DNA of 64,000 nucleotides, taken from Halictus rubicundus (taxonomy: Eukaryota > Arthropoda > Insecta > Hymenoptera > Halictidae). The stretch lies in the NCBI RefSeq assembly GCF_050948215.1, contig NC_135151.1, forward strand, positions 6,364,220 through 6,428,219, in the 5' to 3' direction. The position numbers and the translations under genes were made by a program. The notes under the pieces were generated by a model. The model made no database searches, was not told the DNA's origin, and saw only the letters and a list, made by a program, of their open reading frames with translations. Of the stretch, positions 1 through 38,570 are shown piece after piece (position 1 is the stretch's first letter; each line of letters begins with the position of its first letter).

Positions 1-347
1 ATCTATCGAAACTCGCGACAAACGGCGGCCGGGTCTAATGGAACCCGGTGTGTCTCGAGTACCCGCTTTCCCATTAGTCGGGCTGCGCATCGATCCCCGG
101 TAGCAGGCTCTCGCGCGCAATGAAATCAAGAGGCTTCGATAACGAGGCTCCTTTTTCTCGAGGCTCGTTCCTCGTGTTTACGGGCGCCATTGAATCGCGA
201 GCGGCGTCGTTATCCGGCGGCCCTCGACGAATTAAACTGGAACAAATAAACGGCTCCTCGAAGCTGAACTGAACAGAACTGAACGACGACGAAGATCCGG
301 GGCCGCGACAGGAGGTGAAAACGGGCTACGGGGGAATCGATAAATAC
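1..347 (-). other. Tetraspanin intron, left edge
   Basis: This is CpG-rich sequence without a recognisable exon or repeat. By position it is the start of the intron after the CCG/PDSCC exon. The next exon, expected to begin near EGGC, is not present. Confidence 0.5.
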
Positions 348-27444
<27,097 letters not shown>

Positions 27445-27631
27445 CTGCAACAGAAATAAACGAGCCCCGATCAGACTCTGCACTACGTTATCCCCATAAT
27501 TACCCGCTTCATCCGCTTCGATAAAAAAATCATCTGATTAATCCGCGTCTGTTCATCATCCTCGAACGGTACTGTTCCAATCTTCCTTGGGCTGGATTGT
27601 CACCTGGACTGTACACGCGGATTGATTCTAA

Positions 27632-27825
27632 CTCTAAACCTACCAAGCATTAAAAGTATTTGGTAAACGTCACCTTGTAAATATGGCAATACTATTGTGA
27701 ATGTCCGTAATTTACAATATAAACAGATGCTTGGACAAAACTCCATTAATTTCCATAAATGAATTTTTACAATTTCAATAATTGCGAAATATAAAACCGG
27801 TCATTTGACCGTGGTAGGTTCAGCG
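27632..27825. mobile_element. CACTAAACCTACC-family MITE (194 bp copy)
   Basis: The left end CTCTAAACCTACC follows CTAA and the right end ACCGTGGTAGGTTCAGCG precedes TTAA. It contains CCGGTCATTTGACCG. It lies just upstream of the exon at 27444, in the preceding intron. Confidence 0.5.
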
Positions 27826-27903
27826 TTAAATGTATCCGTATTTTCAATTGTGAGTGCATTTTGATCGGGACCATTTCTGTTTAGATCCCGTTGCGTACTT
27901 TAA

Positions 27904-28238
27904 CACGTTAGGGTCGGGATTATACTGAGCTGGTCAGACGCCGAGGATGTATAAACGCTAGATACAAAAACAGGGTAAACAAATTCTGTTTTTGTATCCA
28001 GCGTTTATTCGCCCTCGGCGTCTGACCTGCCTAGTGTAACCTGACCATTAGCGCCGAACTTGTAATCTATGGACTTTCCGTTCACGCTGCGAGTAACCGC
28101 AAGTTTGTATATAAACAGAGGTCACCTCACCGAGTTGACCGACGCGTCGCCTAAACGAAAAGCATAGTGTCGGTCCTCGTGGACTGTTGCCACCTGAACG
28201 GAAAATTTCATGCCGATCCCCTGGGACCGACGTAGCGC
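27904..28238. mobile_element. TTAA-flanked element with a small palindrome inside
   Basis: TTAA at 27900 and 28239. The flanks are pieces of a degenerate about 40 bp repeat that continues at 28250-28480. The terminal match is weak. Within it, 27928-28042 is a hairpin with GCTGGTCAGACGCCGAGG and its inverse, closely related to the middle arms of the palindrome at 4902-5447. Confidence 0.5.
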
Positions 28239-28249
28239 TTAACGTGTCG

Positions 28250-28480
28250 AATGGGAACCATTTTCGCTTAGATCCTAATGGTATTGCATATCTATCTGAA
28301 TAGAAATCATTTTTGTTCGGATGGTATTACGTATGTATTAAAAGAGGAACCATTTTTACTCAAACGTTATCGCGCACTTTAAGGGAAGAGCATTTTTGCT
28401 TAAATGCTAGCACGTAAAAAGGTACCATTTTTTACGAAGACAAGTATTCTTTTTTACAAAGAAACAAGTTTTATCCAGAT
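28250..28480. repeat. Degenerate 35-40 bp tandem motif
   Basis: Repeated phrases like GGAACCATTTTCGCTTAGAT, GAACCATTTTTACTCAAACG and GAGCATTTTTGCTTAAATGC. One further unit lies at 27866, left of the TTAA element, so that element interrupted the array. Confidence 0.5.
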
Positions 28481-28968
28481 ACCATGTACGCTACAAGCAA
28501 CCATTATTCATCCAAATATTCGAATCTACTAAAAAAGTTACCATTTCCAAAATGCGCGCGACATCTTTCCACTAGCTTCGCCATTTACAAAATGGCGTTT
28601 TTTTATCGCCGGAATACGCGAATAATTACACGGGACGTTCGATCGCACAATTTTTTTTCCATGGGGTAGTAGATAAATCACGGGGTTGGGTGGGGTTTGC
28701 AGCAGATAGCGAAGGACGTTTGATGGTGGTGCGCGAGTTATCGACGACTTTCGTAACGGCAGTTGTCCTCCGTGGGCGGAAACGGTATCTAGCCGGTTCG
28801 TCGTGGAATTCATCGGGCTCGATATCCGTGGCTGAATAAAATGCTGTTATGCTTGTATTAGCTTGCAGCATACGAAATGTCCGATATCTGACAGTAACAT
28901 TGAACAAAACATAACTGTTTCCTAAATAAATCTTGTTCGCCGAAGCAAGCACCATTCTAGCCGATATA

Positions 28969-30862
28969 CAGGGTGGCCCACATAACTCTGAACAGCTCAA
29001 TATCTCGAAAACTATGCCATCGATTTTAAAGTTCTTAGTCTTAAATTGCATGGAACTGAAGGGCCTTTCTGACTACATAAACGTGAAGTGGCCTCCCTTC
29101 CCCTTTAACGGGGGAGAGGAGGTAGCTTTGTAATTTTAAATGGAACCCCCTATAAAATGTTACATATTTAGATTCTACCGGAAAAAACAAGTCAATTTTG
29201 TCTGAAACATTGTTTTGTCAGATACTTCCATGATGAGATATAACAGTTTGAAGTTTCGAGTTGTAGGTACTTGAAGCGCTCGGAAATAGCGTTATGGAAT
29301 TATACGCGCTTGAGTCCTTTGCTTATTCGTGAAAAAATAAAATGTACTTTAAATGAAATGTTCAAAATGTCCACCACGGGCTTGTAAACATTTATTTACT
29401 CGAAACATCAAAGTTGTTCTAACATTTTTTAACATTTCAGGAGTCACTGAAGCGCAAGCGTCACGTATTCTTTGTTGTTTCATATCCTCTTTTGTCGTCG
29501 GTGGTTCAAACATAACTTTGTCCTTTACATATCCCCATAAGAAAAAATCTAACGGTGTTAGATCGGGGGATCGAGGAGGCCATTGACGAGGTCCCCCACG
29601 ACCTATCCATTTGTTCCCAAATTTTTCGTTCAAAAATTGCCTGGTGATGATTGCAAAATGTGGAGGAGCGCCGTCTTGTTGGAACCACATTTCTCTTCTA
29701 ACTTGCAGTGGCACATCTTCCAAAAGCGCAGGCAAATGATTTTTTAAGAAATCACAATAACTTGCAGATGTTACAGTTTCTTGAAAAAAATAAGGTCCAA
29801 TCACAAAATCTCCTATTAGGCCACACCAAACATTTAAAGACCATCGATGTTGAAAGGGAACACATCGCATCCAATTTGGGTTTTCCACGGCCCAATAATG
29901 CAGATTATGTCTATTTACATGCCCTGAATTCATAAAAGTGGCCTCATCGGAAAAAAGTACTTTGCACAAAAAGTCATTTTCCACAACTCCCTGCAGCCAC
30001 TCACAAAATCTTACGCGGTGATTGTAATCTGCTATCGAAAGCTCTTGTGATAAAACCATGTGATATGGATGATACTTTTGCCGTTTCAAAATTCGTTGAA
30101 TTGATGAACGACTAATATGTGATGTTTGTGCAAGTGTACGTTGACTAATATGAGGATTTAATGTACTTGCAGCAAGAATACTGGCACTGTTATTTTCATT
30201 AGTGACAGCTTTAGGTTTATTGCGAGTTTTTTTACACAATTCACCGTGCTCGTGAAGCCGCTTTCCTAAATTATGAAATGTTGCATGACATTTTTTGATC
30301 CCATAACTTTCAAAAAACATCACTGCTGCACGCCGATAATTTTTTTGGCATTCACCTAACGTTAATAACATATTCACTTCTTGTCAAAAGTAGCCATAAT
30401 CACAATGTTACTGCTTGAATAACAGCTCTAAACTGAAAACGTTTTCATAGATAAGTGAGTCAAACTCAAGAATTGTAAATATTATTGTTTGTGTTTCTTC
30501 ATGAATAAGCAAAGGACTCAAGCGCGTATAATTCCATAACGCTATTTCCGAGCGCTTCAAGTACCTACAACTCGAAAGTTCAAACTGTTATATCTCATCA
30601 TGGAAGTATCTGACAAAAAAATGTTTCAGACAAAATTGACTTGTTTTTTCCGGTAGAATCTAAATATGTAACATTTTATAGGGGGTTCCATTTAAAATTA
30701 CAAAGGTACCTCCCCTCCCCCGTTAAAGGGGAAGGGAGGCCACTTCACGTTTGTGTAGTCAGAAAGGCCCTTCAGTTCCATGCAATTTAAGACTAAGAAC
30801 TTTAAAATCGATGGCATAGTTTTCGAGATATTGAGCTGTTCAGAGTTATGTGGGCCACCCTG
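28969..30862 (-). mobile_element. mariner-like DD41D transposon, complete, intact ORF
   Basis: The element is 1,894 bp with TA on both sides. The termini CAGGGTGGCCCACATAACTC are mirrored in arms of about 360 bp (28969-29330 and about 30497-30862). Arm differences are few (for example CCCCTTTAACGGGGGAG versus its inverse partner). It contains one uninterrupted minus-strand transposase frame. It looks like a recent insertion. Confidence 0.5.
29349..30371 (-). CDS. mariner-like transposase, DD41D, 340 aa
   Basis: The start is the ATG at 30371 (MLLTLGECQKNYRRAAVMFF), two codons inside the longer open frame, which opens with GTG. The N-terminal part carries two helix-turn-helix regions (about residues 5-60 and SQRTLAQTSHISRSSIQRIL near 95-115). 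The catalytic domain shows LFSDEATF (first D), FQQDGAPPHF (second D) and SPDLTPLDFFLWG (third D). There are 41 residues between the second and third aspartates by my count, against 34 in classic mariner. The frame ends ARGGHFEHFI. No stop or frameshift, and length is normal for the IS630-Tc1-mariner superfamily. It cuts and re-inserts its own element at TA; nuclear. It is flanked by long inverted repeats that it presumably binds. Coding strand is the same as the tetraspanin gene, but it is independent of it. Confidence 0.5.
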   Translation of the reverse strand: MLLTLGECQKNYRRAAVMFFESYGIKKCHATFHNLGKRLHEHGELCKKTRNKPKAVTNENNSASILAASTLNPHISQRTLAQTSHISRSSIQRILKRQKYHPYHMVLSQELSIADYNHRVRFCEWLQGVVENDFLCKVLFSDEATFMNSGHVNRHNLHYWAVENPNWMRCVPFQHRWSLNVWCGLIGDFVIGPYFFQETVTSASYCDFLKNHLPALLEDVPLQVRREMWFQQDGAPPHFAIITRQFLNEKFGNKWIGRGGPRQWPPRSPDLTPLDFFLWGYVKDKVMFEPPTTKEDMKQQRIRDACASVTPEMLKNVRTTLMFRVNKCLQARGGHFEHFI

Positions 30863-31218
30863 TATTTTGTCAACGAGCTACTAGCTTGTTCATTGCATTA
30901 CGATACAAGTTGAATTTTTTGGTCGTTCACCTTCTTCATTTACAAGACTGTCATCTCAATTTTTCAGTTTTTTTCGACCATCGATGAATACCATATTTTG
31001 ATGAAACATCGCATCATGCTCTCTTTCCGCTCACATCACAATCATAATGATTGATATTGAAATAATCTGTGTCTAAAAGTAAAATTAGATACCTGAATAA
31101 AAACTGAAGATACGACCTTAAAGATCAGCTTCGTATCTTGAAAATGGTGTACAATAAATAGTTTACGGATGTAAAAGAAAAATCGTTTCCATTAATCCGA
31201 AGAGACATACGAACCAAA
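30863..31218. other. Single-copy AT-rich sequence
   Basis: No coding frame, repeat or RNA gene recognised. Confidence 0.5.
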
Positions 31219-31422
31219 TACAGTGTATTCACGACATATGTCAACAACACGGGCCTTGCCATCGTCGTGTATCGTTCAGGAGACATACCCGAGCCGTGTT
31301 ATGTTTACACTCCTCGGCGTTCGAGGCCTCTCGAGTTTCGCGGCCCCTCACGGGGTATACCCCGCGGTAGTGGGGATAATTCCGCGAAGTTTATCATCCA
31401 GGCCTTGGCGACATACAGTGTA
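31219..31422. mobile_element. TA-target MITE copy, right end altered
   Basis: TACAGTGTATTCACGACATA at the left, then AACAACACGGGCCTTGCC, the inverted core CCTCACGGGGTATACCCCGC, and CAGGCCTTGGCGACATACAG at the right. It supplies the uninterrupted middle (GAGCCGTGTTATGTTTACAC) that shows where the 1491-1949 insertion landed in the 913-2034 copy. Confidence 0.5.
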
Positions 31423-32629
31423 TCCCACGACCTTTGTCCACTTGAATATCTTGGTTATTTCAAACAATACGAGAAAATGTTACGTACAGAAGTTGTAGGC
31501 TTTCAGAAACTACATAACAAGGTATAAATGATATTCTTGCAAATGGAGGCGTAGAGAAGATACAGAGGTCACCTTTGTTTTTTTAAATGGAATGTCCAAT
31601 TTTTTATGCTCGATTTCGATAGATTTGCGTATTCCGAGTATAAAAGTACTAAAGTGTATTTGTCCTAAAACTTACAAAGTATACAGTTTCTGTATAGAGA
31701 AATCACTGTAGTAATTGATTCCTCTCTTTAATGGTGCCATTAAGCTGTCAGAAATGTATTGATACTCTTGAATTCTTGTAATCTTCTTATTATACGAAAC
31801 TACACATTCGTGGGAATCACATTTATGCCGCGAACGCATAAAATCCGCAGGCTAAGGTTCATTGAATAATTGCATTCTGAAATCGGACGTTTCGTATGCA
31901 ACAACCTAGCAAGCTGTGTTGACGATCGTATCGAAGACGCGTCGCGTCGCGTCGCGGAGTCTTGCGAACCGGATCACAGCGCGTCTCGTTATTCAGCGCG
32001 TGCTGGGCCTATCCAGGGACACGTGTTTCGAATCCGGATGGATTAATTGGAACGGAACCATATTGTCGGGCTTTTTATACGCAGGAATACGTGATCACTC
32101 GGCCCGGGGATTAACATGGTCGTTGTTGATGTCTGGCACTCGGCTCGGCTCGGATATCGGAACTGCTTATCGCCTCTGTCCCGTTGATCCGGTAAAACGC
32201 CGCAGAATATATGTACTGTAACGAACACCATGATGCGAACGAATACCTCTCCTATGTTGGTCCGTCGGTAGGCACCCTGATAATTAAATTCCCATTCTTC
32301 CGCGCACTTTTGCACCGTGCAGCCATCGCGATTATTCCCTTTTGTGCCGCTCGCTCATCAGAGAATTATTTCGTTCATGCCGCAGTGGATTATCTGAAAT
32401 TATTTTCGTTTGTGTTGCGAAAAGAATTAATTAAGAACTTCCTCTCTTCTGTACCTGTTTGACTGAATTCTATAAAAATACGTGGACTAATAAAAACGAA
32501 TAAAAGATTCATTAAGATACATTAATCATGTTATTCGATCGAGTTATATAGACGTGGATGAAAATGTCCACATCTGCACTGTTTCATTGGGAAATGCAAT
32601 TAGTCTCTCTAGAATCGCGAATACGGTGG
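31423..32629. other. Single-copy sequence with repeat fragments
   Basis: 31560-31690 resembles half of the 930-1377 MITE (AGGTCACCTTTGTTT). 31800-31860 holds a CTGCGGAT-family end (CGCATAAAATCCGCAGGCTA). 31930-31960 has a GCGTC run. No gene. Confidence 0.5.
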
Positions 32630-32631
32630 TT

Positions 32632-32760
32632 TCTCGATATATGTCCACAACGCGAGTCTACCCAGGGACATATATCGGCTAGAAGATACTATTCTTTGAT
32701 ACACTGCCGAAGGTAGCAAAGGACAGCGAAGCTCGAGTGACCTCGGTCGCCGAGGAGTTT
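32632..32760. mobile_element. Decayed TA-target MITE fragment
   Basis: ACGGTGGTTTCTCGATATAT at the left and a diverged core with TCGGTCGCCGAGGAGTTTAT. Lacks a clear right end. Confidence 0.5.
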
Positions 32761-33529
32761 ATGCATTTATGGGAAAAATGGACAAGTGAAAAATGAAATT
32801 ATAAATATATTAGGAGAATTTGAGAAGTTGGTTACGCTATTCCCGCCTTGTTAAAGGCGGATTGACAGAGAAAATTTTTATTTTGCATAAAAATCCGCAG
32901 TGGTAATGGATTGTATACCTATTATGTTTCGCACTTGTCTCTCGTGTCGAGCACGAGCTCAAACAAATTTTTCCAAAAATGCCAGCCCCAACTTTGATCA
33001 AACACCGTCCTCCAAGGATCGCAATAGCTCAAGGGGTGGTATTCCTTCCCATCCCGGATCCATTCCCAATTTTTCCGTCTTTTTTCATCGACATTCCGGT
33101 GGAGTGATGTCGGATGTCTCCCTCGGGAGCATCGGGCAAAGGTATCGTGAGATATACGAGCATGGATATCGGTGGACGGCGCGCGATATTTACGGTATCG
33201 AGGTATGCCAGCTACGTGGGCAGCGTGAACCATGCGAACCACGCGAACCATGCTTGCCAGGTGTACAATAGCCAAGTTTTGAGACGGTGTGGAGAGAGAG
33301 AGAGAGAGAGGAGAGAGTCGAGGGCACGGTGCGTGCTGTGAAACAGACTTGTTCTCCTCGTTCTGTCACGCGTCTACAATACAAGGGGAATCCTCTAAAC
33401 GGATTGCTTTGCTGCTCGGAGCAGTCATCCAACGGCCATAAAATTCTCGATCCTAATCCCCCAGGCCACTAAACCGTTAAACCGTAATCCTTTTCTCGCT
33501 ACACGCGTAATCGTGTTAGACTGCGCCGC
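32761..33529. other. Single-copy sequence
   Basis: Has a CTGCGGAT-family end near 32880 (TTTTGCATAAAAATCCGCAG), short GAACCATGC-type triplets at 33225-33255 and a GA tract at 33293-33312. No gene supported. Confidence 0.5.
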
Positions 33530-34845
33530 GGAAAACACCGTTTCACGAAAAATATATAAAATTCTACCTACTCGTTTCAATTCAATATTTTATAATTTCA
33601 CAATATTGTTTAAATATTGCTTCGGCAATTTCGACCCGTGGATTCGAGCACAATCTTTCATGAAAAATATATAAAATTTTACTTATTCGTTTAAACTCAA
33701 TATTTCATAATTGCTCAATTTTATTTTAATACTGCTTCGGGAATTACGGGCCGTGGATTCGAACACAATGTTTCACGGAAAATATATAAAATTCTACCTA
33801 CTTGTTTCAATTCAATATTTTATAATTTCAGAATATTGTTTAAATGCTGCTTCGGCAATTTCGAGCCGTGGATTCGAGCATAATGTTTCATGAAAAATAT
33901 ATAAAATTTTACTTATTCGTTTCAACTCAATATTTTATAATTTCACAGTATTGTTTAAATACTGCTTCGACAATTTCGAGCCGTGGATTGGAGCACAATG
34001 TTTCACGAAAAATATATAAAATTCTACCTACTCGTTTCAATTCAATATTTCATAATTTCACAATATTGTTTAAATAGTGCTTTGGCAATTTCGAGCCGTG
34101 GATTGGAGCACATTGTTTCGCGAAAAATATATAAAATTCTACCTACTCGTTTCAATTCAATATTTTATAATTTCAGAATATTGTTTAAATACTGCTTCGG
34201 CAATTTCGACCCGTGGATTGGAGCATAATGTTTCATGAAAAATATATAAAATTTTTCTTATTCGTTTCAACTCAATATTTTATAATTTCACAGTATTGTT
34301 TAAATACTGCTTCGACAATTTCGAGCCGTGGATTGGAGCACAATGTTTCACGAAAAATATATAAAATTCTACCTACTCGTTTCAATTCAATATTTTATAA
34401 TTTCAGAATATTGTTTAAATACTGCTTCGGCAATTTCGAGCCGTGGATTCGAACACAATGTTTCACGGAAAATATATAAAATTCTACCTACTCGTTTCAA
34501 TTCAATATTTCATAACTTCACAATATTATTATTATTATTGTTATTATATATCGTTTATTTTAAAGTGGTCGCATTAACAGCTAGGTCATTAGCGACCACA
34601 TCGATTACAATTGAATATAAAAGAGAAGGTTACGTTTAAATACTGCTTCGGGAATTTCGACCCGTGGATTGGAGCATAATGTTTCATGAAAAATATATAA
34701 AATTCTACCTACTTGTTTCAATTCAATATTTTATAATTTCACAATATTGTTTAAATGCTGCTTCGGCAATTTCGAGCCGTGGTTTGAGCACAATGTTTCA
34801 TGAAAACTATATAAAATTCCACCTACTTATACTTACTTTATAATT
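33530..34845. repeat. Tandem array, 115 bp unit, about 11 copies
   Basis: TTCACGAAAAATATATAAAA-type phrases begin at 33542, 33657, 33772, 33887 and 34002, then every 115 bp to 34462. Two more lie at about 34682 and 34797 after an insertion. Units carry TTTAAATACTGCTTCGGCAA and GAGCCGTGGATTGGAGCA. Frames of 60-100 codons inside are repeats of the unit, not genes. Confidence 0.5.
34525..34638 (-). mobile_element. LINE 3' end (truncated), inserted in the 115 bp array
   Basis: On the minus strand the sequence runs GTGGTCGCTAATGACCTAGC, then TTTAAAATAAACGATATATA, then an AAT-rich tail (plus-strand ATTATTATTATTG). That is the form of a non-LTR retrotransposon 3' end with a simple-repeat tail. It interrupts a unit of the array, so it is younger than it. 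Confidence 0.5.
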
Positions 34846-34859
34846 TCACAATTTCATTT

Positions 34860-35200
34860 AATTTGACTTCATTGCATTCAAATGATTCTAAGTGTTCCAG
34901 GCTGCCTGATATATCGACTGCAATGTTCAAGTACCAATCTCAAATCGACCAATTTATTTCATTTGATGTCACTTCACAAAAATGATCGTAAATGTCCCGA
35001 ACCGACGGAAATATCGAGTGGAACGTTCAAGTACCTATTTCGATCTAACCAATTTATTCAATTCGATTTCACTGCATAAAAACGATCGTAAATGTCCCAA
35101 ACTTTTCAAAATATCGATTACACTTTCTTCAAGTACCCATCTCAATTCCACCAATTTATTCCGTTTGATTACATCGTAGAAAAATGATCACGAATGTCAC
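34860..35200. repeat. Degenerate tandem array, about 101 bp unit
   Basis: TCAAGTACC recurs at 34927, 35027 and 35129 with CCAATTTATT and AATGATCGTAAATGTCCC in each unit. Similar phrases recur at 36820-37010 and inside the 525 bp satellite. Confidence 0.5.
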
Positions 35201-36174
35201 AAACAACCTAGCATATTTACAATACAGCGCGAAACAAATAGAAAAATTGAACAACGTACTTGAAAATAGAACTACACACACTCCCCAACCGATCAAGTCA
35301 TGTCGAAACTTCACGCAACGCGGATCGGCTTAAAAGCGGGCTGCACAACTGGCAGACTAAAAGATTAACAAAAATTGCGCTGGTAAATAAAACTACAAAC
35401 CCTGTGACCAATAAATTATGTACAAGCTTTCCCCACACAACGCGGATACATTTAAAAATCGAGCTCCACGAGCAGGAAGCTTCATCGAAAAACTTGTTCG
35501 CCGGAAACGCTTCTCGACGAGATTTATGTTAAACATTCGAACGACCCGCAGGATCTCAAGGATCATAAGGACCGTCGCGACCCGCAGATTGATCCGCAAC
35601 AAGGACGCAAGATACCGTCGGGTACGCGATTTACGTGGCCGCCATCGGGACGATGATAAAATAATAAATTGCGGGGCTGATCCGGTTGTGCTCGGCAGCT
35701 ACCCCGCGGGGATTTGGATATCTGGATGTCTGGATATCGGGACATCCTCGTTCTTGTCGTACACGAGCCGAGTTCTGCGGTCTGGTAGACCACGCAGCTC
35801 CTATCGACTACTCGAACTCGATATCGCATTCCTGGCTCCGGGTTCCTGCACCGCGAGAGACGGTCGAACGCGTAGCTGCGGTTTCGTTGCCGCCCTCTCG
35901 AGAGAAAGAATTGATGAAAATGCGCCGATCAACGACCCCGAAAACGGAATATCGAGCTGCCGGGGGTGGAGATCCCATCTAGAATCCCGCTGCGTCCGAA
36001 ATTTACCGGCCCGAATCAAAGGAAACCCGAAAGTTTCTCGATTATCGCTGTTTATAACACCGCCAATTTTCGCGAAGGAGAATCTTCAAATTCCTATCAG
36101 GATATTACGCTTATGGAAATAATGAGAATTTGTTTACCGAGATTTGTATCGATTTTCATCACGAATTCCCCATA
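35201..36174. other. Single-copy sequence, CpG-rich
   Basis: The longest plus-strand frame in the window outside transposons (35418-36122) lies here but overlaps other frames and has no domain. I do not call a gene. Confidence 0.5.
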
Positions 36175-36336
36175 CAGTGGGTTCTCGACATATGTCAACA
36201 ACACGGGTCTTGCGAGCCGTGTTATGTTTACGCTCTTCGGCGTTTAGACTCCTCACGCGGTATACGCCGCGGTAGTGGGGATAATTCCGCGACGTTTATC
36301 ATCCAGGCCTTGGCGACATATATACGGAAATCACTG
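36175..36336. mobile_element. TA-target MITE, compact 162 bp copy
   Basis: TA then CAGTGGGTTCTCGACATATG at the left; GGCGACATATATACGGAAAT and CACTG then TA at the right. Contains the inverted core CTCACGCGGTATACGCCGCG. One of the cleanest copies of this family. Confidence 0.5.
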
Positions 36337-37130
36337 TATATCTTGGCAATCTCAATTTTGCCTGAAAATGACTAATTCGTGTCGCTTCGTAGAAAGAAGG
36401 AGAGGCTACGTTTGTTCTGTGAAATAATTTTTTATTTCGTACACTGAATTTCACCGAACAGATATTGTTCCAAGAGGAATTTTAGTCTGCTGTACTTCAG
36501 CACGAGGTTAGCACAAGTTTGGAAAACCCGAATGCAAAATGAATTCAGAACGACTCGGTTAAGGGTAGTTTAGACCCTTTGACCGAACGAAGTAATCGTA
36601 ATTGTTGTGCTCGTAGTAGAAACGCTCTCAGGCATTGTTAGCACACGATATTATACTGAGTTTCGTCGAAAGCTTAAATAGGTTGTCAGTAGTCAAAGGA
36701 TTAATTACAATACTGCGGTCAACGTTGCCGCAAAAATATAACGCGTACATCAGCTCCGAAGTTGTTGTTCATTAATCATAAATTAGTATCTGGTTTCATG
36801 AACTTGCTAACAGGGCCTTTTGTAAATGTCCGAAACAACCTAATATACCGACTACAACGTTGGAGCGTGCATTTTAACTCGGCCAATTTATTTAATTTAA
36901 TGCTACCCTACGAAAATTACCATAAATACCTCGAACAACCTCGATATATGGATTACAATTTCCCAGTGTTACTTAGTGCGATTGTATTGCGCTCAGATTG
37001 CAATAAATGTCGTAAACAACGTGATGCATCGGCGACAGAGTGCATGTACTATAATTCAGCCAATTTTTATTCAGTATTTGCCGATAAAAATAACTATAAA
37101 ATATTTCGAACGGTGCTTTGTAATTTGAAA
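36337..37130. other. Non-coding, with decayed tandem units
   Basis: 36820-37050 holds two or three degenerate units related to the array at 34860-35200. The rest is single-copy. The 136-codon frame there is repeat-derived. Confidence 0.5.
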
Positions 37131-37516
37131 AGAGGCGCTGTTTCGACAGAAACATACAATAGCGAATGTTAACAAAATCATTCTCGTATCTGAAAATCGA
37201 TACGGCCATCCGAATTACATTTCAGCTCCATATACGATTCAAAAGCAGTTCAATGCAATTCAAACGGAAATAATGCATGGAAAAATATTAACAAAATAAT
37301 CTGGACGCTCATGAAATCATTTCGAAAAGTCCATGGACCAACCGAACTTCCTGCACGGTTCAAAAGCAGTTAAATGCAATTCAGAGAGAGGAACACATAA
37401 AAAATGTCAACAAAATAAACTGGGCTCTTCTAAAATCATTTCTAAAAATCGATGTGACCATTTTAATAACATTTGAGCTCTCGGTGTACGGTTCAAAAGC
37501 AGTACAATTCAAACCA

Positions 37517-37550
37517 TGTTGTTGACATATATCGAGAATTGACTGTACTT
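37517..37550 (-). mobile_element. End fragment of the TA-target MITE
   Basis: TTGTTGACATATATCGAGAA then TTGACTGTA matches the right end of the copy ending at 2034. Only one end is present. Confidence 0.5.
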
Positions 37551-37621
37551 CATCGTTTTCGAAATAATGTATACCCAAAGAAATAAATTTGTTGAATAAT
37601 TTCTCATGAACGCGTGATTAC

Positions 37622-37687
37622 GATCTCAACAATCGTAAATTAAGAATAGTAGAATCCGCCATTTTGACGGGTCCTGTAAACCTAGTG
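37622..37687. mobile_element. Half copy of the 172 bp TTAA MITE
   Basis: ATTTTGACGGGTCCTGTAAA and CCTAGTG before TTAA match the inverse of the left half of the element at 38209-38380. It shares its TTAA (37688-37691) with the next element. Confidence 0.5.
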
Positions 37688-37691
37688 TTAA

Positions 37692-38481
37692 CACTAAATC
37701 TACCGACACTTTTTGTATACCTGTTTCTACCGTGCCTGGTCAAAATGACTGGTCCTTGAAAAGGTTATTGTTAATACATTAAACGTAGATAATAGTCAAT
37801 TTGCTGCTGAATGAATTAGTAGATGAACAACTTCCATAAAATGACGATACAAATTTATTTTCATATAATTTCAATTATACAAAAAACACTGCGATGCTCT
37901 CCCCTCGATTTACAAAATTGTACTGTGTCCTCCACCTTTGAACGTATTTGCCATGAAACAGTATTATCAAACAGGCACATCAATCAATAGGCACGTCTCA
38001 TTCAATAAGGCTCATTTATTTTGAGTTGACCATGTCACATTGAGAACAGCCTGTCTTTTATACCGATTGTTTAGGTTTAGAAGAGTAAATACCATATTAC
38101 CTCGTGCGGTCAAATTGACAAGACACATATATTTCTTGGAAGAAAAAAAAATAAAACGAGAAATAAGTACTGAAAAATACATTATATACATATTTTAACA
38201 CTAGGTTTACGGGACCCGTCAAAATGACGGGTTCTAATATTTTTAATTTACGATTATTGAGATTGTAAAGATTTAGGTGTATATTATTTTAAAAATGGCT
38301 GAAAACTTGGATAGACACATTCTCCTCATTTTTATAAAGTAATGTAAAATACTCACTTTTAATGCTCCGCAAACCTAGTGTTAAGAACATTCGTAAAGAT
38401 AAATAGCGATGTGATAATCTTGTATGTACGAAATTCTCCGCAGAAGTTTGAAAAGGTCAATTTGACCGGCCGTGGTAGGTG
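37692..38481. mobile_element. CACTAAACCTACC-family MITE with nested insertion
   Basis: Flanked by TTAA at 37688 and 38482. The left end is CACTAAATCTACCGACAC; the right part has GGTCAATTTGACCGGCCG then TGGTAGGTG. The 172 bp element at 38209-38380 is nested within it. Without that it is about 615 bp, and its internal sequence parallels 25994-26551 and 48675-48934. Confidence 0.5.
38209..38380. mobile_element. 172 bp TTAA MITE nested in the preceding one
   Basis: Ends CACTAGGTTTACGGGAC and, inverted, GCAAACCTAGTG, with perfect TTAA on both sides (38205 and 38381). The related MITE at 48675 shows the empty site (ATACTTTAAGAAAAGTCG near 48825), proving insertion at a single TTAA. Confidence 0.5.
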
Positions 38482-38570
38482 TTAAAAACCGAATAAAATA
38501 ATCTGGACGCTCACGAAATCATTTCTAGAAATTGATGTGACCGAGCAAACAACATTCGAGCTCCGTACAC

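Larger units (their letters stand above)
37131..38570. repeat. Tandem array, 119 bp unit, interrupted by MITEs
   Basis: AACAAAAT starts units at 37171, 37290 and 37409, each with GGTTCAAAAGCAGT and ATCATTTC blocks. The array is cut at about 37517, where a 30 bp MITE end and then the 37622-38481 TTAA elements sit. It resumes at 38490 with ATAATCTGGACGCTC. Confidence 0.5.

Noticed and set aside
33711..34639. Several overlapping frames of 60-103 codons
   Set aside because: They are the 115 bp tandem repeat read through; no independent coding evidence.
35418..36122. A 234-codon plus-strand frame
   Set aside because: No recognisable domain, overlaps other open frames in CpG-rich DNA, no splice or promoter context.
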